Below, in pieces: positions 8,682 to 18,617 of a stretch of 64,000 bases of DNA. How positions within the stretch are numbered: the first letter of the stretch is position 1; each line of letters opens with the position of its first letter. The position numbers and the translations under genes are program-made. This DNA is from an uncultured bacterium. GTDB taxonomy: Bacteria > Cloacimonadota > Cloacimonadia > Cloacimonadales > Cloacimonadaceae. The stretch lies in assembly GCA_938009275.1 (NCBI GenBank), contig CALLHY010000030.1:1-64000 (forward strand), in the 5' to 3' direction. The notes beneath the pieces were generated by a model. That model did not search any database. It was not told the DNA's origin and saw only the letters and a list, made by a program, of their open reading frames with translations.

Positions 8682-10235
8682 TTAAGTAATCTCCTGCCAA
8701 CTTAATACTCTTATCAAACCTGCTGATTTCCATAGCACTACCGCATCCCCTCTTTCGTGCAAAGGAAGAGTTATCCCGGAATGATCGAGGCTCAAGTGCT
8801 CATTAAGAATGGTTTTGCTTACATTCTTCAGCAACACCGTTGGCTCCGGGTTCATCTGACCGTAGGGTAATAAAAGCTCGAGCTTAGCCCAGTTACTCTC
8901 ATTCAGGTCAGATACCTGCGCTTCGATATCCCATTCAATTTCATTCACGTGACCAGCATCCCAATTATGGACAAGATAATCATTGAAGCACTCCAGAAAT
9001 GCATCATAGTTTGATGGCAACATTGTGAAACCAGCTGCCTTGGGATGCCCGCCAAACTGCTTCAAATAACCCTTACAGTGGCTGAAGGAATCTACCATGT
9101 TAAAGCCTTCTCCGCACCTTCCCTCACAAACCGTGCTACCATTATGATGCTTTAACATAATAGTTGGTATCCTCAGTTTGTTTACTATATAAGTCGCGGC
9201 TGTTCCCAAAAGTGAATATGGAATTACATCCTCGTCGTCAAAATATACAAAATAGCTACCAATAAAATCCATGCTTAAGGTATCCAAAAAGCTGAATACC
9301 CGGTTCAGTTCTCCCTCCCAGATGTTCTTTTGACTTTCCAAGTCTTCAAACAACCTTGCTTTGGCATCAGAAAGCTGAAGGATAAAGCGCAAAGCCGTGT
9401 GTTGGCCATTCGCTTCTCTGCCATTGGCTATTAAACGAGATGTGTATTGCAAAAAGCTAAAGATGTCATAATAGCCATTTATCCTGCTGTAATTCCTAAG
9501 CAAGAACTCAACTGTTTCATCCTGCACATCTTCGAAATGCTCCAAAACATGGCGCACCAAGATTCTATTCAGCCCGATCATGGGCACTTTATCCGCAATA
9601 GAGCCAACTGCTGTCCAAAAATAGCTTGCCGGATCGATGGGATGATCCCATTTCTGACTAAGATATCTGATCAACATCAGTGCAACTCCAACTCCGGCAA
9701 GAGACTTAAAGGGGTATTTGCAGTTTGTTAACTGTGGGTTCATGATGGTGTATGCATCGGGCAGTGAATCTGGCTGAACTAAATGATGATCCGTAACAAT
9801 CACGTCACACCCCAGTTCATTAAGTCTATCTACCCCCTCCCTGGCCGAAATGCCATTATCCACTGTTACCACAAGCTTATAGCCGCCTTCTTTAACGAAG
9901 TTTATAAAGCCTTCCTGAATTCCATGAGGCTCCAGATTCCGGTTGGGGATATAATAATTGTGCTTTTGATAACCGCAAGATTCCAGAAACTTGTATAATA
10001 TATATGTGCTGGTGATACCATCCGGGTCGTCATGTCCAAAGATTACCATGGATTCATTGCGGTACATCGCCATGCGTATACGTTCCGCAACATCATCGAT
10101 ATTAGCAAATAGAGATTCATCAGGTAAGTCGGCTATTGTTTCTACAATAGTTTTCTCAGACACTCCCCGGGCTACCAGCATCGAACATAAAAAATCGGGC
10201 TCCGACTGGTTCAGGCTACTCATTCCGTCCGACAT
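8682..10235 (-). CDS. recJ: RecJ-like single-stranded-DNA exonuclease (DHH/DHHA1 family)
   Basis: A 517-residue DHH phosphoesterase. FGHDDPDGITS near residue 67, TVDNGIS near 130 and VTDHH near 152 give the Mn-binding core; the DHHA1 motif GGHPKAAGFTM is near residue 403. RecJ degrades single-stranded DNA 5' to 3' in recombination and mismatch repair. E. coli RecJ is about 577 residues, so this is slightly short but has core, DHHA1 and an OB-like C-terminus. Its ATG shares one base with the stop codon of the upstream outer-membrane protein gene (TAATG), with AAGGAGG upstream. A DHH nuclease inside an envelope operon is probably only co-transcribed. Confidence 0.85.
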   Translation of the reverse strand: MSDGMSSLNQSEPDFLCSMLVARGVSEKTIVETIADLPDESLFANIDDVAERIRMAMYRNESMVIFGHDDPDGITSTYILYKFLESCGYQKHNYYIPNRNLEPHGIQEGFINFVKEGGYKLVVTVDNGISAREGVDRLNELGCDVIVTDHHLVQPDSLPDAYTIMNPQLTNCKYPFKSLAGVGVALMLIRYLSQKWDHPIDPASYFWTAVGSIADKVPMIGLNRILVRHVLEHFEDVQDETVEFLLRNYSRINGYYDIFSFLQYTSRLIANGREANGQHTALRFILQLSDAKARLFEDLESQKNIWEGELNRVFSFLDTLSMDFIGSYFVYFDDEDVIPYSLLGTAATYIVNKLRIPTIMLKHHNGSTVCEGRCGEGFNMVDSFSHCKGYLKQFGGHPKAAGFTMLPSNYDAFLECFNDYLVHNWDAGHVNEIEWDIEAQVSDLNESNWAKLELLLPYGQMNPEPTVLLKNVSKTILNEHLSLDHSGITLPLHERGDAVVLWKSAGLIRVLSWQEIT

Positions 10236-11434
10236 TACTGGATTTCCTCCTTAATGGGAATATCCCGTGGAGCAGTGTTATCTTTGGTTCGCGTGATGAT
10301 ATCGAATCCTGTGAGGCCAAGCATAAACATAAATGATGTATCGCTTAGCTTGTTCTGGGATAACTGGCCTCGTTGAAGATACTGAAAGCCCAGGTCAATT
10401 CTGCTAATCTTGCTTTTCAGAGGAAGGGTTAAACCACAGCTCAGGGCTGTCTCGTCAATATCTTTCCCAGCTTTATCTTTGAAGGCTAACTGCCGATATG
10501 AAGCTCCAAGCCGTAGCGGCATTCTGCCCAATGAGGTGCGCTGTTCATCCTGGTCTGGTTCAAAGGCCAAGCCTACCCCAACCTTCGCTGTGTTCCTGTA
10601 TTGCTTGGAAATAGTCTCCCAAGTCTCGTAGCTTACATCGGAGGCAATGCGGAAGTTCTCTCCCAAGGCAATGGTGGCACTTGAATTATATTGCGCTGGT
10701 AGCTTGTACTCATAGGGTATAGCAGCTTCTGTGTTGTGAATACTGCTACGTACCAAATCTCCCTTTAGTGTAACCGGCATCATCACATGAGCACCAACAC
10801 TAAGGTTTCTATATCTCTGAAGCATTCCTGCGGAAAAGCCGATGTTCTTAAAATCACGAACCAATACTTCCTTGGTATTAAAAGAATACAAGCCCGTTTG
10901 AGAAAAGCTTTGCTTATCATGGCCAAAGTAGAAGTTACCCCCTACTCCCATGGAGAAATCCTTGTAAAAACGGCTGTAAAGCAAATCTGCCCGATAAAGA
11001 TACTTATCCGAAGTCTGATTTTCCACCGAGCCATCCGGCAAAGTAGTTTGGTTTGCTACAACGCCAGATGCCTGAGAATTAAACTGCATACTGAATCTAT
11101 TCTGCTTAAGCGGTACACTAATACTGAAGTACGGAAAATCAAGAGAATCATCTCTGAAATCTTTCTTTACCCCATTATACTCCGATTGATACTTGGTATA
11201 GCCCATCAGAATTCCTGTAGCGAAAAGGGTCTTATTGCTGCGATCGGTCATAGCCGGATTGGCAAAACCCGTATTCAGACGAAACACATCGCTGGCCCCC
11301 GTATCACCCATACCTAAGCTATAAACGTCTTTACCATAGCTCTGCACAGGAAAGCCTTCGTAGGAAAATATCGAATTGCCCGCCCATAGGCTGCCAATAA
11401 CAAGTGCAATGATTATTGCTATATACTTCTTCAT
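10235..11434 (-). CDS. outer-membrane beta-barrel protein (PorV/UPF0164-like)
   Basis: A 399-residue exported protein with signal peptide MKKYIAIIIALVIGSLWAG (cleavage near residue 19). The mature part begins with a glycine-rich hatch-like segment (SLGMGDTGASDVFRLNTGFANPA) resembling PorV/FadL-type N-termini, where the tag GxGxxGxA precedes NPA. It continues in alternating amphipathic strands (for example KYLYRADLLYSRFYKDFSMGVGGNFYFG). The family fits the LptO/PorV or UPF0164 groups. It overlaps tatD by four bases (ATGA) and touches recJ by one. In FCB bacteria PorV shuttles type IX cargo, and two C25 proteases with C-terminal sorting domains lie 3 kb away, but that link is only suggestive. 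Confidence 0.65.
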   Translation of the reverse strand: MKKYIAIIIALVIGSLWAGNSIFSYEGFPVQSYGKDVYSLGMGDTGASDVFRLNTGFANPAMTDRSNKTLFATGILMGYTKYQSEYNGVKKDFRDDSLDFPYFSISVPLKQNRFSMQFNSQASGVVANQTTLPDGSVENQTSDKYLYRADLLYSRFYKDFSMGVGGNFYFGHDKQSFSQTGLYSFNTKEVLVRDFKNIGFSAGMLQRYRNLSVGAHVMMPVTLKGDLVRSSIHNTEAAIPYEYKLPAQYNSSATIALGENFRIASDVSYETWETISKQYRNTAKVGVGLAFEPDQDEQRTSLGRMPLRLGASYRQLAFKDKAGKDIDETALSCGLTLPLKSKISRIDLGFQYLQRGQLSQNKLSDTSFMFMLGLTGFDIITRTKDNTAPRDIPIKEEIQ

Positions 11435-12228
11435 TTCTTATGTCCTGCTTTATGATGAGTGGTTTTTACCGGATCAGGTGGTACGCGGAAGAACCGGTGC
11501 GCATTATTGAAAGAGGCTTCTGCTACCTCGTTAGGAGTAATCCCTTTTACTTCGGCTATCTTTTCTGCCACAAGATGTAGCAACAACGGCGAATTTCTCT
11601 TTCCCCGGTGTGGGTGGGGAGGCAAATAGGGACAATCCGTTTCTATCATAAATCTATCCATGGGAACAAGCTGAATAACGTCGTCCAATTGAGAATTGGC
11701 ATAGGTTATCGAGCCTGTGAAGGACAGCATCCATCCCGCATCCAGAACCTGTTGGGCAAAGACGATATCTCCAGAAAAACAATGAAACACCGCTTCCTTA
11801 ACAGATTCTCTTTTTAGTATGTTATAGCATTCCTGATGTGCTTGTCTATCGTGAACTACCACCGGTAAATCATATTCCACTGCCAGATGCGCCTGGTTGG
11901 CAAAAACCTCCCGCTGCACTGGGAAGGGTGATAGATTTCTAAAGAAATCCAAGCCTATCTCACCAATTGCAAGCACTTTCTTTTCTCTGGCCAATCTTTT
12001 TACTAATTCGGCATCAAAGTCTTGCGCATCATGAGGATGGAAGCCAACAGTAGAAAATATGTGCAAGTGTTTCTTTGCCAATTCCAAAGAGCTTAAGGAT
12101 GTTTCCTTATTGAATGCAATATTCAGGATATATTCTATCCCGCTGTTAAAACATTTACTGATCAAGCTTTCCCGATCGGAATCGAAATCAGGATGATCTA
12201 AATGAGCATGAGTTTCAAATAGCTTCAT
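11431..12228 (-). CDS. tatD: TatD-family metal-dependent DNase
   Basis: A 265-residue amidohydrolase-fold protein with the full TatD set: THAHLDH at residues 6-12, GFHPHDA near 61, AIGEIGLDFF near 92, VVHDR near 128, FHCFSGD near 152 and ETDCPYLPPHPHRGK near 203. These supply the metal ligands of the 3'-5' exonuclease/AP-endonuclease-type site. Length is standard (about 260). It is the first gene of the operon that runs through tamB and overlaps the next gene by four bases. The basic tail (VKTTHHKAGHKK) extends slightly past the usual terminus. Confidence 0.88.
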   Translation of the reverse strand: MKLFETHAHLDHPDFDSDRESLISKCFNSGIEYILNIAFNKETSLSSLELAKKHLHIFSTVGFHPHDAQDFDAELVKRLAREKKVLAIGEIGLDFFRNLSPFPVQREVFANQAHLAVEYDLPVVVHDRQAHQECYNILKRESVKEAVFHCFSGDIVFAQQVLDAGWMLSFTGSITYANSQLDDVIQLVPMDRFMIETDCPYLPPHPHRGKRNSPLLLHLVAEKIAEVKGITPNEVAEASFNNAHRFFRVPPDPVKTTHHKAGHKK

Positions 12229-12264
12229 TATCTGTTACTTAACCCCTGATTAATACTGAATGCA

Positions 12265-12293
12265 ATAGAAATCTACTCTCATATTTCTGTCAA
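12265..12293 (-). promoter_or_regulatory. candidate promoter for the tatD-tamB operon
   Basis: On the minus strand TTGACA (12288-12293) is followed after 17 bases by TTCTAT (12265-12270), about 37 bases before the tatD ATG. The -35 is a perfect match to a sigma-70 hexamer; the -10 matches four of six. It is the only good -35 hexamer in this intergenic region. Confidence 0.35.
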
Positions 12294-12360
12294 GCAGTTC
12301 CCCACATACTATCATACTTCTAGTTCTCAAGAATGTTATTATCAGATTGCCGAACGTAAG

Positions 12361-12429
12361 CTTCCCTGCTGCTTCCTTGCTGCTATCCTGTGTCGAATAC
12401 AGGATAGCAGCAAGGAAGCAGCAGGGAAG
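12361..12429. repeat. perfect 31-bp inverted repeat (intergenic palindrome, copy 1)
   Basis: Bases 12361-12391 and 12399-12429 are exact reverse complements (31 pairs) around a seven-base loop GTCGAAT. The arm contains the phrase GCTGCTTCCTTGCTGCTATC. It lies between the Na/phosphate transporter gene and tatD, both on the minus strand. A diverged second copy is at 28837-28904 and a half copy near 34570, so this is a dispersed repeat family and not just a local terminator. The rest of the 12229-12577 gap holds no gene. Confidence 0.8.
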
Positions 12430-12577
12430 AAGGCAGATAATACAAAGATCAGTCTGATTTTTTGTATGATGATATTGGGCAACAGGTATCTATTCGGCAA
12501 AGGCACCGTAGTTTCTCATAGCCGCGATCTGTTGAAATGTGAAACACAGACTGGGTATTGAGAGCGGGTTTGCTGGA

Positions 12578-14260
12578 TCAGTCGCCTGATTCGTCCATAG
12601 GTTCTCGGTCTTGGCTGTAGATGAAGTTGTGACTTCCAGCTTTCACCAAGTTCTTTAGTTTATCGGCAATTATCTCTACACCATCCAGGTAGTCGATGGT
12701 ATTCAATCCGCCTGCTGCATCACAATCACCGTTTTGGATTTGCCTAAGCACTTCATCTCGTAGGGTTTGATGTTGTTCGTTAATTCTACCCTCTATTTCA
12801 ATTATCTTATATGTGTAATCAATTTTCAGTTCTTCGAGATACTCAATGGATAGATCGATCATAAAAATCACTTTGGCATGTAGATCGTCTATCATCTTCA
12901 CGAAAACTGGGCAAAGCTGATGCTTTTGGGCTGGAACCTGGTAGTTTAGAATTCTGTTTATATCTTCGGTGAAATCACCTAGCTTTTCTATATCGTTAAC
13001 GGTATGCAACAGGGCGGGAATCTTTTGGATGATGTCGTCTGCATTGGTACGCTCATTAACAGCAACCAGATAAAGAGTAATCTCCTTCTGCAGATTATCC
13101 ACGGCAGTTTCTATCCGGCTAATCCTTATCTGCTTTTTGTAGTTTTTGTCTTTGAATGCTTCGTAGGACACGATAAGCCCCATGCGCACCAGACGTAGCA
13201 TTTCACGCAATTCCTTCATCACCTGGCCAATGGCAAGCTCTGCGTCACTGATAATGTGATAATTCAAGTGTTTCGGTTCACCCAAAGACAGTGTTTCCTC
13301 TTTTCCCTGAGGTATAATTGCCTTTGCCAGTTTTGCCAATAGGCCTGCGAAAGGAAGAAACACAATTGTGCACAGGATATTGAAAAGAGTATGACCATTG
13401 GCTACGTGTCGGGCTACGTTCTCACCCGCAAACACGTTTCCGGGGGTAAAGCTATTTACTAGTGAAGTATAGAGCCCAACATATGTGAGCGTTCCTACCA
13501 GGATGGTGCCGAAAAGATTAAACAGAGTGTGCACCAAAGCTACTCGTTTGGCAGTAGTATTAGAGCCTATGCCTGCCAGCCAGGCGGTAATTGTAGTGCC
13601 GATATTATCACCAAAAACCAGATATAAGGCACCCTCAAATGGAATTAAGCCATTGTTCGCCAGAACTATAACGATACCAACTGAGGCCGATGAACTTTGG
13701 ATAAGCATGGTAAATAGAGTGCCAGTAAGTATACCTAAAACCGGATTTGCAGCTATGCTAACCATGAAGTCTCTGGCAAGCTGGGATTCTTTTAATGGAG
13801 ATACGGCAGCGGACATCACATTCAGCCCAACAAAAAGCAAGCCAAAGCCGATTAATATCTGACTCCAGCGTTCCATTTTGCGGCTTTTCCGCATGAACAG
13901 CAGAATAACACCGGTTATAACAAATACGTAGGCATATTGACCTATGTTAAAGGCAATTAATTGAGCGGTGATGGTAGTACCAATATTGGCTCCCATCACT
14001 ACTCCCACAGCTTGGTTCAGGGTCATTATCCCCGTATTTACCAGTCCAATCATCATCACTGTTGTAGCAGAGCTACTTTGAATTAGGGCAGTAACTCCCA
14101 ATCCTACAAAAACGCCTCTTAGAGGTGTGCTGGTGAGTTTCTTAAGAATCTTGCGAAATTCAGCTCCGGCAACGGCGTGCAGGTTGTCGCTCATTTTGTT
14201 CATCCCGAACAAAAACAGGGCTAAACCTCCAAGTAAATTAATGATTTGGAATAAGTTCAT
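12578..14260 (-). CDS. Na+/phosphate cotransporter with C-terminal PhoU-like domain (NptA/YjbB type)
   Basis: A 560-residue protein. The N-terminal 320 residues contain two inverted repeats of the Na/Pi-cotransporter fold, each with the hallmark QSSSA (ALIQSSSATTVMMIG near residue 60 and MLIQSSSASVGIVIV near 187) and GANIGTTITA / GDNIGTTITA partners. Residues 340-550 are a helical PhoU-like region. Bacterial NptA/YjbB proteins of this layout move phosphate with sodium, and YjbB mainly exports it; the PhoU part probably regulates. It is transcribed alone, with the long palindrome between it and tatD downstream. Confidence 0.85.
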   Translation of the reverse strand: MNLFQIINLLGGLALFLFGMNKMSDNLHAVAGAEFRKILKKLTSTPLRGVFVGLGVTALIQSSSATTVMMIGLVNTGIMTLNQAVGVVMGANIGTTITAQLIAFNIGQYAYVFVITGVILLFMRKSRKMERWSQILIGFGLLFVGLNVMSAAVSPLKESQLARDFMVSIAANPVLGILTGTLFTMLIQSSSASVGIVIVLANNGLIPFEGALYLVFGDNIGTTITAWLAGIGSNTTAKRVALVHTLFNLFGTILVGTLTYVGLYTSLVNSFTPGNVFAGENVARHVANGHTLFNILCTIVFLPFAGLLAKLAKAIIPQGKEETLSLGEPKHLNYHIISDAELAIGQVMKELREMLRLVRMGLIVSYEAFKDKNYKKQIRISRIETAVDNLQKEITLYLVAVNERTNADDIIQKIPALLHTVNDIEKLGDFTEDINRILNYQVPAQKHQLCPVFVKMIDDLHAKVIFMIDLSIEYLEELKIDYTYKIIEIEGRINEQHQTLRDEVLRQIQNGDCDAAGGLNTIDYLDGVEIIADKLKNLVKAGSHNFIYSQDREPMDESGD

Positions 14261-14724
14261 ACGCTTATAATGTTCCTCTTAAGCCAAGATAAACAAGTCT
14301 TTTTTATGTGCCTGTAACGGTCAAGCAGTATTTATTTTGCATGTGACTTGTTTCAATTTTCGCAGAAGGGCTTTGCTTTATGCAACCCAATTATGAATTC
14401 TACTAATTCAGATTAGCAATAGCCTACTATCGCAGTAGAATATTTATGCAGGATTCGCTGATGAGGATTGTATTATAAATGTGTGGCGAAAGATCAGCAT
14501 TGGATTAGATTAGAATGTCCGGCTTGATTTTTGGCAAAACATATTTCGTGCATTATCTATCTGTATGTATGTCAAGCAGATTACATCATGTTTGATTTCG
14601 TTGGATATGGACAAGTGATATTTTAGTAATGGTTCGGCTTCATTCTTGCTTAAACCATATAAGTACGAAGAAGTGAAACCTTCAAATAGTGATTTTTAAT
14701 GATTGAATTAAATAAGGAGTGGAA
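14261..14724. other. 464-bp intergenic region between divergent genes
   Basis: This gap separates the minus-strand phosphate transporter from the plus-strand peptidase genes, so it should hold both promoters. A minus-strand TTGACC at about 14314-14319 and another TTGACA at 14570-14575 are visible but neither has a convincing -10 hexamer at the right spacing. I see no open frame, repeat or RNA gene in it. Confidence 0.4.
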
Positions 14725-17700
14725 ATGAAAAACCACGCGTTGTTACTCGTATTGCTGGTTTTGGGATCATTGCTGTTTGCTGTCCCAGGAACCATCAAAC
14801 TTCAGAATTCTCCCATGGCAGTTGAATTGCTGCGTAATGGCTCCGACGGGCTTAATGTCCGTTATGCCATAGATGAACTGCATCACAGACAAATCAACTC
14901 AAAAGAAGGTGTGTGGACAGAGCTGTCTATTTCGAATTACACCACAACCAACCGTGAGGGAGTTCCCTCACTGCCATTAATCCGTCAGCTAATAGGTGTC
15001 CCCATTGGTGCTGAAGTATCGGTGTCCTTTGTAAACTCAGACACCAAGACCATAGATTTGACAGGAAGCGGCATTACCTATCCCATTATTCCTCGTCAGG
15101 CATCTGTTGCCAAATGCGAAGACCCTGCCAGTCTTGCCTTCGCCGTGAATCGTGATTTTTACAATAGCAACTCCTGGACAGATGATCAACACATCAGTGT
15201 AACAGAATTAGGCATTTTACGCGGAACCCGTATATTTGCGCTGGACTTTGCTCCGGTTCGCTACAATCCATTACGGAAGAAAATTGAAGTTGTATACAAC
15301 GCCGAAGTTCGTGTAAACTTCAGCGGATCTGACCTTGATGCCACCAGAGAGCTTAAAGAGCGCACCTATTCTCCAGCTTTCGAACGCAATCTGGCCGGAG
15401 TGTTGTTCAACTATGAACCCTCCAGGCCAAGCTTGAACCGTTACCCGATCGGATATGTTATCATCATGCCCGATAACTATGCAAGCGCAATGCAGCCTTT
15501 TATCGATTGGAAGAGAAGAGAAGGTTACAATGTTATAGTATCCCCCACCTCTGTTACTGGTACCACAGCCAACAACATTAAGACATACATGCAAAATTTG
15601 TGGAATAATGCCACTACCACCAATCCAGCTCCTTCTTATTTGCTAATTGTTGGGGACGTAGCCCAGGTTCCGGCAAATACCGGATCAACTGGTTCACATC
15701 CCACAGACTTGAATTATGTTCGTTTACAGGGCACAGATTATATGCCCGAGATGTATTTCGGCCGTTTCTCTGCTACCAGCGTAGCGGAAGTTACCAATCA
15801 GGTTAACAAAACTCTCATGCATGAGCAATACACTATGCCCAACGACGAATACCTGGCAAAATCGGTACTAATAGCTGGTGTTGATAGTAGCTATGGCCCT
15901 TCACATGCCAATGGCCAGATAAATTATGGTGCAAACAACTATTTCAACGCTAATAATGGTATTACCAGCACCAATTTTATGTATCCTGCGTCTGGTAGCT
16001 CTGCATCATCAATTGTGCAGAATGTATCTAACGGCGTTGGATATGTAAACTATACTGCTCATGGTTCTGAAACTAGCTGGTCTGATCCCAGCTTCACCAT
16101 CAGTAATATAAACAGTTTACAAAATACCAATGAATACTCCTATGTAGTAGGAAACTGCTGCATCACGAATAAATTCGACGTAGGCACTTGCTTCGGCGAG
16201 GCTTGGTTACGCGCCAGTAATAAGGGTGCCATTATTTATATTGGTGGCACGAATAACACTTATTGGGATGAAGACTATTATTGGGCTGTTGGCTACAAAC
16301 CACCTGTGGTTAGCACCGGCTCACCTTTCGTGGCAAACCGGACTGGTGCTTATGACGCCATCTTCCATACTCACAATGAAGCATTTGCAGATTGGGGTGG
16401 AAATGCAGGGAGCATGGTACTGATGGGTAATCTCGCTGTTGTAACATCTAATAGTAGCCGTATAAACTACTATTGGGAGATCTATTCCATTATGGGCGAT
16501 CCCTCCCTAATCCCCTATCTTGGCATTCCTCAGCAGAACTCATTCCAAGCACCTCCCCAGATATTCTTGGGTGTAGGCAGCATGGATATCCAAGCCGATC
16601 CCTATACCTGGGTTTCATTATCTATGAATAATGTTATTCATGGCGTTGGGCTTACTAACGAAAGCGGTGCACTGACTCTGAACTTTACCCCCTTTACTCA
16701 GCCAGGAAATGCTCAAATAGTAATGACCCGCTCACGCCGTCGTCCTCTTATAAACAACATTCAAGTAATAGCTAATGTGGGACCCTACATTACCATGGGA
16801 CAAATGCAGATTTCAGACGATAACAATGGAATCCCAGAAGCAGGAGAGACCATTAGCCTTTCCGCTCCCTTCAATAACGTTGGTATTGAGAATGCCACCA
16901 ACCTTAGCTGCACCCTAACGTCTGAAAGCGAATGGGTTCAGATAAACACTCCCCAGATTTCCATCCCGGATATCAGTGCCGGAAATAGTGTAAACATGAG
17001 CAATGCATACAATGTGGTTATAAATCCCAACATACCTGATCAGACTGATGTAGTATTTAACTTTATTGTTCAAAGTGGAGCCAATACTTGGGAGATTCAA
17101 AGAACCATTACCGTAGATGCCCCGAACATGATATTCGGCTCACCCGTTGTTTTCGACAGCAGCGGAGATGGCATATATCAGAGCGGGGAAACCTTGAATG
17201 TTACTTTAGACATCAGCAATACTGGTCACATGCTAACTGGAAATGGTAGCGTGTCACTATTTGTGGCTACCGACAATGCCTATATTGACGTAGTGAACTT
17301 CTCAATCCCCACATTGCCGATAGACTATGTTCTACCTCTAAACTTCAATGTGCAGATTAACGAAACTGCTGCCGACGGCGACATAGTTCGGGTTGGTGTG
17401 CTCTTTAACTCAGGCGTACTAATGGCAAATAGCTCGTTGATATTCCCAGTAGGCCTGGTTGGAGAAGGATTTGAATCCGGAACCTTTGGCGCATACCCGT
17501 GGGTAAACACCAGCAGTAGCCCCTGGACAATCACTACCGGAACCGGAAATGTACACAGCGGAAACTATAGTGCCAAATCAGGCCCTATCTCAAACTATGG
17601 CTCTACAACTCTTCAGATAACTCATACAGCTTCAGTTGATGGATATATGAAGTTCTGGCGTAAGGTGAGCAGTGAAACCGGTCATGACTACTTAACTTTC

Positions 17701-18513
17701 TACATCAACGGTGCCGTTATGGCCGCATGGAGCGGAGCACAAGACTGGACAGAGATGATGTATCCCGTTTCTGCTGGAACTAATATATATAAATGGACAT
17801 ACTCCAAAGATGGTTCAACAGCTAACGGAAGTGACTGCGCCTGGATAGATGATGTGGTCTTTCCCGGCTCTGGTAACGTGAGCTTCCCTATGTTATATAG
17901 CTCAACCAGTAATATAGATTTTACAGGTGCTCAGCCAAATTCTACCCTCAGTTCGGATATTATTATCCGCAACTTAGGAAATGCTCCTTTAACAGGAACA
18001 ATATCAGTGCCAACAGGCTTCAGCTTGAGTTTAAATGGAATCAGCCTGCCCATCGATTATTCTTACCAGATTGATGCTGGGGTAACAAGATCATACTCTA
18101 TTAGCTATACAACTGGACCTGTGGTATCTTATATTGATGAAGAGATTATGATCACAGCCAATGATCCAGATAATCCTGTTCTTATAATCCCGATAGTAGT
18201 TGGTACTGGTAACAGTGATGTAAACATTAGCCCTGTTGAAAACAATCTAGACAGGAACTACCCTAATCCGTTTAATCCTGAAACAACCATCCGCTTCTCA
18301 ATTAAGGAAGGCGGTAATGTGCAACTGAACGTTTACAACCTAAAGGGTCAGCTGATCCGTAGCTTGGTGAACGCCCAGTTATCTGCCGGCCAGCATCGGA
18401 TAGTTTGGAATGGCAAAGATAATAATGGAAATGCCGTTGCCAGCGGTATATATCTATATAAGATGGAAACAGCAAACTACTCTTCAATGCAGAAGATGAT
18501 GCTAATGAAGTAA
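14725..18513 (+). CDS. secreted C25 (gingipain-type) cysteine peptidase with MAM-like and C-terminal sorting domains
   Basis: A 1262-residue exported protein. Signal peptide at residues 1-20 (MKNHALLLVLLVLGSLLFA); a propeptide-like region to about 235; the C25 catalytic domain at about 240-610 with His446 (TAHGSE) and Cys478/Cys479 (GNCC); two Ig-like repeats with DDNNGIPEAGET and SSGDGIYQSGET phrases; a MAM/lectin-like jelly roll (about 915-1055, FESGTFGAYPW to CAWIDDVVFPG); and a FlgD-like C-terminal domain starting NYPNPFNPETTIRF. That last domain is used in FCB bacteria for type IX or related export and surface attachment. The ATG at 14725 is chosen over GTG 14719 because AAGGAG sits at 14714-14719. 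The next gene is a paralogue, separated by a hairpin. Confidence 0.85.
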   Translation: MKNHALLLVLLVLGSLLFAVPGTIKLQNSPMAVELLRNGSDGLNVRYAIDELHHRQINSKEGVWTELSISNYTTTNREGVPSLPLIRQLIGVPIGAEVSVSFVNSDTKTIDLTGSGITYPIIPRQASVAKCEDPASLAFAVNRDFYNSNSWTDDQHISVTELGILRGTRIFALDFAPVRYNPLRKKIEVVYNAEVRVNFSGSDLDATRELKERTYSPAFERNLAGVLFNYEPSRPSLNRYPIGYVIIMPDNYASAMQPFIDWKRREGYNVIVSPTSVTGTTANNIKTYMQNLWNNATTTNPAPSYLLIVGDVAQVPANTGSTGSHPTDLNYVRLQGTDYMPEMYFGRFSATSVAEVTNQVNKTLMHEQYTMPNDEYLAKSVLIAGVDSSYGPSHANGQINYGANNYFNANNGITSTNFMYPASGSSASSIVQNVSNGVGYVNYTAHGSETSWSDPSFTISNINSLQNTNEYSYVVGNCCITNKFDVGTCFGEAWLRASNKGAIIYIGGTNNTYWDEDYYWAVGYKPPVVSTGSPFVANRTGAYDAIFHTHNEAFADWGGNAGSMVLMGNLAVVTSNSSRINYYWEIYSIMGDPSLIPYLGIPQQNSFQAPPQIFLGVGSMDIQADPYTWVSLSMNNVIHGVGLTNESGALTLNFTPFTQPGNAQIVMTRSRRRPLINNIQVIANVGPYITMGQMQISDDNNGIPEAGETISLSAPFNNVGIENATNLSCTLTSESEWVQINTPQISIPDISAGNSVNMSNAYNVVINPNIPDQTDVVFNFIVQSGANTWEIQRTITVDAPNMIFGSPVVFDSSGDGIYQSGETLNVTLDISNTGHMLTGNGSVSLFVATDNAYIDVVNFSIPTLPIDYVLPLNFNVQINETAADGDIVRVGVLFNSGVLMANSSLIFPVGLVGEGFESGTFGAYPWVNTSSSPWTITTGTGNVHSGNYSAKSGPISNYGSTTLQITHTASVDGYMKFWRKVSSETGHDYLTFYINGAVMAAWSGAQDWTEMMYPVSAGTNIYKWTYSKDGSTANGSDCAWIDDVVFPGSGNVSFPMLYSSTSNIDFTGAQPNSTLSSDIIIRNLGNAPLTGTISVPTGFSLSLNGISLPIDYSYQIDAGVTRSYSISYTTGPVVSYIDEEIMITANDPDNPVLIIPIVVGTGNSDVNISPVENNLDRNYPNPFNPETTIRFSIKEGGNVQLNVYNLKGQLIRSLVNAQLSAGQHRIVWNGKDNNGNAVASGIYLYKMETANYSSMQKMMLMK

Positions 18514-18523
18514 CTAATTGTTA

Positions 18524-18558
18524 TGGGTTTGACGTTCCTGATGGGAACGTCAAACCCA
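18524..18558 (+). terminator. strong hairpin after the first C25 peptidase gene
   Basis: A perfect 15-bp stem (18524-18538 with 18544-18558, arm TGGGTTTGACGTTCC) closes a five-base TGATG loop ten bases after the stop codon. No T-run follows (AATAATAG), so it may attenuate transcription or stabilise the upstream mRNA 3' end instead of acting as a classical intrinsic terminator. Confidence 0.55.
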
Positions 18559-18617
18559 ATAATAGATATCATAGATTTGTTTTTTTAGATTAAGTGCATA
18601 GAATACATGGAGGAACC

